The translations under genes and the position numbers were made by a program. From Azospirillum rugosum (GTDB taxonomy: Bacteria > Pseudomonadota > Alphaproteobacteria > Azospirillales > Azospirillaceae), in assembly GCF_017876155.1 (NCBI RefSeq), contig NZ_JAGINP010000025.1, positions 1-64,000 on the forward strand: a stretch of DNA of 64,000 bases. The letters run 5' to 3'. Below the pieces are notes generated by a model. That model did no database searches. It saw nothing but the letters and a program-made list of their open reading frames with translations, and was not told the origin of the DNA. Within the stretch, counting starts at the first letter, position 1. Every line of letters begins with the position of its first letter. Of this stretch, positions 60,080-64,000 are shown in pieces.

Positions 60080-60885
60080 CCGCCGCAAGCTTCCGCCGCT
60101 GGGCCACCGGGGCCTACCTCGTGGTCTTCTTCGGCTACCTGTTCCTGCCGCTGGGGATCATGGCGGCGGCGACCTTCAACAGCAGCCGCTTCCCCACCGT
60201 CACACCCTGGACGGGCTTCACGCTGGGCTGGTTCTCCGCGCTGTGGGCCGACCAGCGCATGTGGCAGGCGCTGGGGACCAGCCTGCTGGTCGGGGCGGGG
60301 GTGATCGCGGTGGCGGTGCCGCTGGGGCTGGCGGCGGCCCTGCTGCTGGACCGGCTGCACAGCCGGGCGCGGACCTTCCTCTACGCCGTCATGGTGTCGC
60401 CGCTGCTGACGCCGGGGGTGATCGTCGGCATCTCCACCCTGGTCTTCTGGCGGCAGTGGTTCGGCGTGACCGGCGGCCTGTTCCTGACCATCGTGGCGCA
60501 ATCCAGCTTCATCGCCGCCTACGCCATGCTGCTGTTCCTGGCCCGCCTGCAACGCTTCGACCAGACGCTGGAGGAGGCGGCGCTGGACCTGGGCGCCACG
60601 CACGGGCAGGTGTTCCGGCGCATCACGCTGCCGTACCTGACGCCGGCGATCCTGTCGGCGGCCTTCCTGGCCTTCCTGCAGAGCTTCGAGAATTACAACA
60701 CGACTCTCTTCGTCCGCGGGCTCGACACCACGCTGACGGTCTACATCGCGTCCAAGGTGCGCACGGGGCTGACCCCCGCGGTCAACGCGCTGTCGCTGAT
60801 CCTGATCGCGCTGACGGTGCTGGGCGCCGTCACCTACGAGATCCTGCGCCGGCGCGAGGAGCGCCGGCGGCAAGAACCCGCGTAA
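60076..60885 (+). CDS. Polyamine-type ABC transporter permease 2 (PotC-like)
   Basis: A 269-residue inner-membrane permease with six helices and the EAA loop EEAALDLGATHGQVFRRI. FNSSRFPTVTPWTGFTLGWF near the N-terminus is typical of PotC/PotI. It is translationally coupled to permease 1. Together with the genes at 53520 and 54858 it completes one transporter. Confidence 0.9.
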   Translation: MTAASFRRWATGAYLVVFFGYLFLPLGIMAAATFNSSRFPTVTPWTGFTLGWFSALWADQRMWQALGTSLLVGAGVIAVAVPLGLAAALLLDRLHSRARTFLYAVMVSPLLTPGVIVGISTLVFWRQWFGVTGGLFLTIVAQSSFIAAYAMLLFLARLQRFDQTLEEAALDLGATHGQVFRRITLPYLTPAILSAAFLAFLQSFENYNTTLFVRGLDTTLTVYIASKVRTGLTPAVNALSLILIALTVLGAVTYEILRRREERRRQEPA

Positions 60886-60895
60886 GGATGACGGA

Positions 60896-61138
60896 TCAGT
60901 CCTCGTCCTCGTCGGCGTCGGCCTCGATCTGCGAGGCGAGGTCGCGCAGCATGTCGATGACGTCCTCGTGGCTGGTCTCGTCCACGGCGGCGTTCACGGC
61001 GGCCTCGATCATGGCAACGGCGATGTAGGGGCCGAGAACCCCTCCTTCCTGGATCGCCGACTCAAGGTGCTTCTCAGCGATCGACAGGGCCTTCTCGAAC
61101 AGGGCCTCGGCCGTCTGGTTGGTGGTGTCCTTGCTCAT
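60896..61138 (-). CDS. Small helical protein of unknown function
   Basis: An 80-residue predicted all-helical protein, beginning MSKDTTNQTAEALFEKALSI and ending with an acidic tail (IEADADEDED). It contains YIAVAMIEAAVNAAVDET. No family is recognised. The ATG at 61138 is preferred to one further upstream. It converges on the permease gene with only 10 bases between stops. Confidence 0.6.
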   Translation of the reverse strand: MSKDTTNQTAEALFEKALSIAEKHLESAIQEGGVLGPYIAVAMIEAAVNAAVDETSHEDVIDMLRDLASQIEADADEDED

Positions 61139-61314
61139 CGTTCGGTCCGTTGCGGGTGTTGGTCCGACTCCTATAACACCCGTGCGGGCGGCTTGGCGCG
61201 GCAAATCGGGCCCTTGAAGGTATCGTGGCGGGAATGACCGCCATGCCCGGGCTTGCTCCGCCCGCTTCGTCCCGCCACATTCGGGCAGGCTTTCCCCCCA
61301 TTCCCACGGCGACC

Positions 61315-61731
61315 ATGACTGACCCGACCAGCCCCGACCACCACCGTTTCTGGATCGACGAGCGCGTCCGCTTCGCCGACCTCGACGCCCTCGGCCATGT
61401 CAACAACAACGCCATCGGGGTCTATTTCGAGCAGGCGCGCGTCCTCCTGTTCCGCGAGGCGAGCGGCTTCGGCGCGGACACGCCCTGGACCGTGGTGCTG
61501 GCCCGCAGCCTGATCGAATACAAGGCGGAACTGCTGTACCCCGCCGACGTCCGGGTCGGCGTCCGGGTGGCGCGGGTCGGCAACAGCTCCGTAGTGCTGG
61601 CCGCCGGCATCTTCCAGGGTGACCGCTGCATTGCCACCCAGGAGGCCGTCTGCGTGATCGTCGACCGCGCCGCCCACCGCCCGATCCCCGTGCCGGACGA
61701 CGTGCGCGCCGTGCTCGCCCGCTTCCAGTGA
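61315..61731 (+). CDS. Acyl-CoA thioesterase (4HBT hotdog family)
   Basis: A 138-residue hotdog-fold thioesterase. The catalytic motif VRFADLDALGHVNNNAI carries the conserved Asp and the HVNN helix start, as in YbgC/FadM-like enzymes. The physiological acyl-CoA is unknown. The ATG at 61315 gives the family length; the frame is open upstream. The stop overlaps the start of the following gene. Confidence 0.87.
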   Translation: MTDPTSPDHHRFWIDERVRFADLDALGHVNNNAIGVYFEQARVLLFREASGFGADTPWTVVLARSLIEYKAELLYPADVRVGVRVARVGNSSVVLAAGIFQGDRCIATQEAVCVIVDRAAHRPIPVPDDVRAVLARFQ

Positions 61732-63062
61732 GTTCCCAGCCCGTGACCCGCCCTACCAAGCGTCCCCTTCCCAAGCGCCGCCCGCAACCGACCGCCGAAC
61801 CCCGCACCCTTGAGGCGACGGTCACCGAGGTGGGTGCCCGCGGCGACGGCATCGCCTCCGTCGGGGGATTGAGGCTCTTCGTCCCGCTGACCGTTCCCGG
61901 CGACCGGGTGCGGGTGCGCGTCCGGGACTCGGGCGGCGAGCCGAAGGGGGAGGGGCTGCGCGCCGAGCTTCTGGAGATCCTGGAGCCCGGCCCGGGCCGC
62001 GGCACGCCGCCCTGCGCCCATTTCGGCACCTGCGGCGGCTGCACGCTCCAGCACATGGACGACGCGGCCTACGCCGCCTGGAAGGTCGGGCTGGTGCGGG
62101 GGGCGCTGGCCCGCGTGGGCCTCGGCGACGCGCCGATGGCTCCGCTCTCCCGCACCCCGCCGGCCGCGCGCCGCCGCGCCCGCTTCGCGGCGCTGAAGCG
62201 GGGTCGGCGCGTCTGGTTCGGCTTCAACGAGCGGCAGAGCCACCGCCTCGCCGACCTGGAGGACTGCCCGGTCCTGCTGCCGCGGCTGGCCGCGCTGATC
62301 GAGCCCTTGCGGGCGCTGCTGCTCGACGTCCTGCCGGACGGCGGCGGCTGCGACGTCATCGCGACCGACCTGGAGGGCGGCATCGACCTCGTGCTGGTCG
62401 GTCCCCGCAGCCTCGACCGCGCCGCGCGGGAGCGTTTGGTCGCGTTTAACGAGGCGGCGGTCGCCCGCATCTCCTGGCAAGCCGACGATCGCGGCTCTCC
62501 GGAACCCATCGCCCACCGGCGCCCCGTGGCCGTGCGCTTCGCCGGCCATCCGGTGACGCCGCCGCCCGGCGCCTTCCTGCAGGCGAGCGCCGAGGGCGAG
62601 GCTGCGCTGGTCGCGGCGGTGCTGGAGACGGTCGGGGAGGCCCGGCGCGTGGCCGACCTGTTCGCCGGGCTCGGCACCTTCGCGGTCCCGCTGGCCCAGC
62701 GGTCCGCGGTCCACGCGGTGGAGGGCGACTCCCCGGCGCTCGCCGCGCTGGCCAAGGAGGTGGGCGGGCTGCGCCTGACCACGGAGCGGCGCGACCTGTT
62801 CGAGAACCCGCTGACCGCGAAGGAGCTGGCCCGCTTCGACGCCGTGGTCTTCGACCCGCCGCGCGCCGGGGCGGCGGCCCAGGCGCAGGCCCTGGCGGGC
62901 AGCAAGGTGCCGCTGGTCGTGGGGGTGTCCTGCAACCCCGCCACCTTCGCCCGCGACGCCCGCACGCTGGTCGACGGGGGCTACGCGTTGGAACGCGTCC
63001 ACCCCGTCGACCAGTTCCTGTGGTCCGCCCACGTCGAACTGGTCGGGGTGTTCAAGCGGTAG
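61728..63062 (+). CDS. RlmD/TrmA-family RNA (uracil-5-)-methyltransferase
   Basis: A 444-residue SAM-dependent RNA methyltransferase. An N-terminal TRAM-like domain (about 28-90) is followed by the [4Fe-4S] cysteines CAHFGTCGGC plus a downstream Cys in DLEDCPVLLP. The catalytic domain has FAGLGTFAVPL, VFDPPRAGAAAQ and the nucleophile region VSCNPATFARD. It probably makes m5U in rRNA or tRNA; which site cannot be told. GTG 61728 overlaps the thioesterase stop (GTGA), so the two are coupled. Confidence 0.88.
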   Translation: MSSQPVTRPTKRPLPKRRPQPTAEPRTLEATVTEVGARGDGIASVGGLRLFVPLTVPGDRVRVRVRDSGGEPKGEGLRAELLEILEPGPGRGTPPCAHFGTCGGCTLQHMDDAAYAAWKVGLVRGALARVGLGDAPMAPLSRTPPAARRRARFAALKRGRRVWFGFNERQSHRLADLEDCPVLLPRLAALIEPLRALLLDVLPDGGGCDVIATDLEGGIDLVLVGPRSLDRAARERLVAFNEAAVARISWQADDRGSPEPIAHRRPVAVRFAGHPVTPPPGAFLQASAEGEAALVAAVLETVGEARRVADLFAGLGTFAVPLAQRSAVHAVEGDSPALAALAKEVGGLRLTTERRDLFENPLTAKELARFDAVVFDPPRAGAAAQAQALAGSKVPLVVGVSCNPATFARDARTLVDGGYALERVHPVDQFLWSAHVELVGVFKR

Positions 63063-63071
63063 AGGAAGGAT

Positions 63072-63137
63072 TTCACCACAGAGACACAGAGGCACGGAGA
63101 AACCAGACCCTCTGTGTCTCCGTGTCTCTGTGGTGAA
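63072..63137. repeat. Dispersed inverted repeat family B, copy 3
   Basis: Arms TTCACCACAGAGACACAGAG... (63072-63100) and its near-complement (63111-63137) form a long hairpin between the convergent methyltransferase genes, as copy 2 does at 31249-31310. Confidence 0.85.
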
Positions 63138-63149
63138 TTCTCCTTACCC

Positions 63150-64000
63150 TCAATCCAACTGCATCACGATGGCCTTCAGGTAGGCCGACTCCGGCAGGTG
63201 CGGGTGCACGGGATGGTCCGGCCCCGCGCCCGCGCTGCGCAGGATGCGGCCCGTGCGGCCGGCGTCGGTCAGGCCGCGGGCGACCTGCTCGGCGAAGGTC
63301 GGCGGGTCGACGTTGTGGCTGCAGGACGCGCAGAGCAGGAAGCCGCCGGGCTTCGTGATCTTGGCGGCCAGACGGGTCATCTTGCGGTAGGCGCGGCAGC
63401 CGACGGCGAGGTCCTTCTTGGACTTCACGAAGGCCGGCGGGTCGGCGATGACCACGTCGAAGAGTTCGCCGGCGGCGTTCAGCCGCTCCAGCTCATTGAA
63501 GGCGTCGGCGCGGCGCGCCTCGAACCGGGAGGCGACGCCGTTGGCCTCCGCCGCGCGGGTGGCGTTGTCGAGCGCCCCCTGCGAACGATCCACGGACACC
63601 ACCGACTCGGCACCGGCCACCGCGCACAGCACGCCGAAACCGCCGTTGTAGCTGAAGAAGTCGATGGCCCGCGCGCCTTTGGCGAGACTGGCGATGAAGG
63701 CGCGGTTGTCGCGCTGGTCGTAGAACCAGCCGGTCTTCTGCCCGCCCAGCGGGTCGGCGAAGAAGGTGGCGCCGTTCTCCTCCAGCCGGATCGGGCCGTC
63801 GATCTCGCCCTTGACCAGCCGGGTCTCCTCCGCCAGCCCTTCCAGCGCGCGCTGGGTGCTGTCGTTGCGCAGGATCACCGCGCGCGGGGCCAGCACCTCG
63901 TCCAGCGCCGCCAGGATCTCGTCGATCCGCTGGTCCATGAAGACGCTGTTGGCCTGCACCGTCACCACGTCGCCGTAGCGGTCCACGATCAGCCCCGGCA
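63150..64000 (-). CDS. RlmI-like rRNA (cytosine-C5-)-methyltransferase, N-terminus outside the window
   Basis: The frame is open to the window edge and begins within PGLIVDRYGD, so the N-terminal PUA domain lies beyond 64000. The visible part has FFADPLGGQKTGWFYDQRDN, SAM motif DFFSYNGGFGVLCAVAGA, the catalytic-type VVIADPPAFVKSKKDL and CASCSHNVDPPTF. This matches RlmI, which makes m5C1962 in 23S rRNA. Confidence 0.88.
   Translation of the reverse strand, partial: PGLIVDRYGDVVTVQANSVFMDQRIDEILAALDEVLAPRAVILRNDSTQRALEGLAEETRLVKGEIDGPIRLEENGATFFADPLGGQKTGWFYDQRDNRAFIASLAKGARAIDFFSYNGGFGVLCAVAGAESVVSVDRSQGALDNATRAAEANGVASRFEARRADAFNELERLNAAGELFDVVIADPPAFVKSKKDLAVGCRAYRKMTRLAAKITKPGGFLLCASCSHNVDPPTFAEQVARGLTDAGRTGRILRSAGAGPDHPVHPHLPESAYLKAIVMQLD

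Overview
The window is GC-rich chromosomal DNA, densely coding on both strands, and looks like the core chromosome of an alphaproteobacterium close to Azospirillum (Rhodospirillales). This is inferred from gene content and order: lnt, XRE regulator, metK, trmB, rimP, nusA, ylxR, infB, rbfA, truB, rpsO, pnp in one stretch; mutM, small exported protein, enoyl-CoA hydratase, rpsT, dnaA in another; an Irr-type Fur regulator with an Irr box; ornithine-lipid genes; and GANTC sites clustered before dnaA. No tRNA, rRNA, CRISPR array, prophage or insertion sequence was found.

Layout. 1-589 has no gene and carries a 23-bp tandem repeat. 590-2255 encodes ornithine-lipid synthesis (olsB-olsA). 2546-6460 is a tightly overlapping miaB-phoH-ybeY-corC operon, followed by lnt (6667), a PhrR-like XRE regulator (8380), metK (9139) and trmB (10381). 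11372-21369 is the translation and RNA-metabolism block rimP-nusA-ylxR-infB-rbfA-truB-rpsO-pnp, ending in a strong terminator. 21495-26158 holds accessory housekeeping genes: a cupin, a flavin-split-barrel protein, a YpfJ zinc protease, TspO, a lysine 2,3-aminomutase-like radical SAM enzyme and a glycerophosphodiesterase. 26380-31219 is a redox and iron region: an NMO-like flavin protein with a Cys cluster, Irr, rubrerythrin behind an Irr box, a GlpC-like Fe-S protein and a DUF3501 protein.

31328-42646 is a mixed region containing an SH3 protein, a D-2-hydroxyacid dehydrogenase, a Uma2 nuclease-like protein, a Pat-type acyl-CoA synthetase/acetyltransferase, lactate dehydrogenase, an AT-rich orphan, a macro-domain protein, pyrophosphatase, a YejA-like binding protein and a cytidylate-kinase-like protein. 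42765-45122 (minus) is ubiE-ubiB. 45283-52353 carries a TPR glycosyltransferase, mutM, an exported protein, an enoyl-CoA hydratase, rpsT and dnaA, with a 0.9-kb gene-free dnaA leader. 52465-53391 is a PleD-like diguanylate cyclase. 53520-60885 is a polyamine-type ABC transporter whose binding protein and ATPase are separated from its two permeases by a copper module on the opposite strand (CopC-CopD, YcnI, DUF2946). The window closes with a small helical protein, a thioesterase, an RlmD/TrmA-like methyltransferase and the C-terminal part of an RlmI-like methyltransferase.

The most unusual non-coding content is (a) four families of dispersed intergenic inverted repeats, one of which supplies the end of a reading frame, and (b) several structured leaders with hairpins and T-tracts upstream of miaB, rimP-nusA and the NMO-like gene, plus a dyad and hairpin before metK. 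All functions are read from motifs and known families; no database search was possible.
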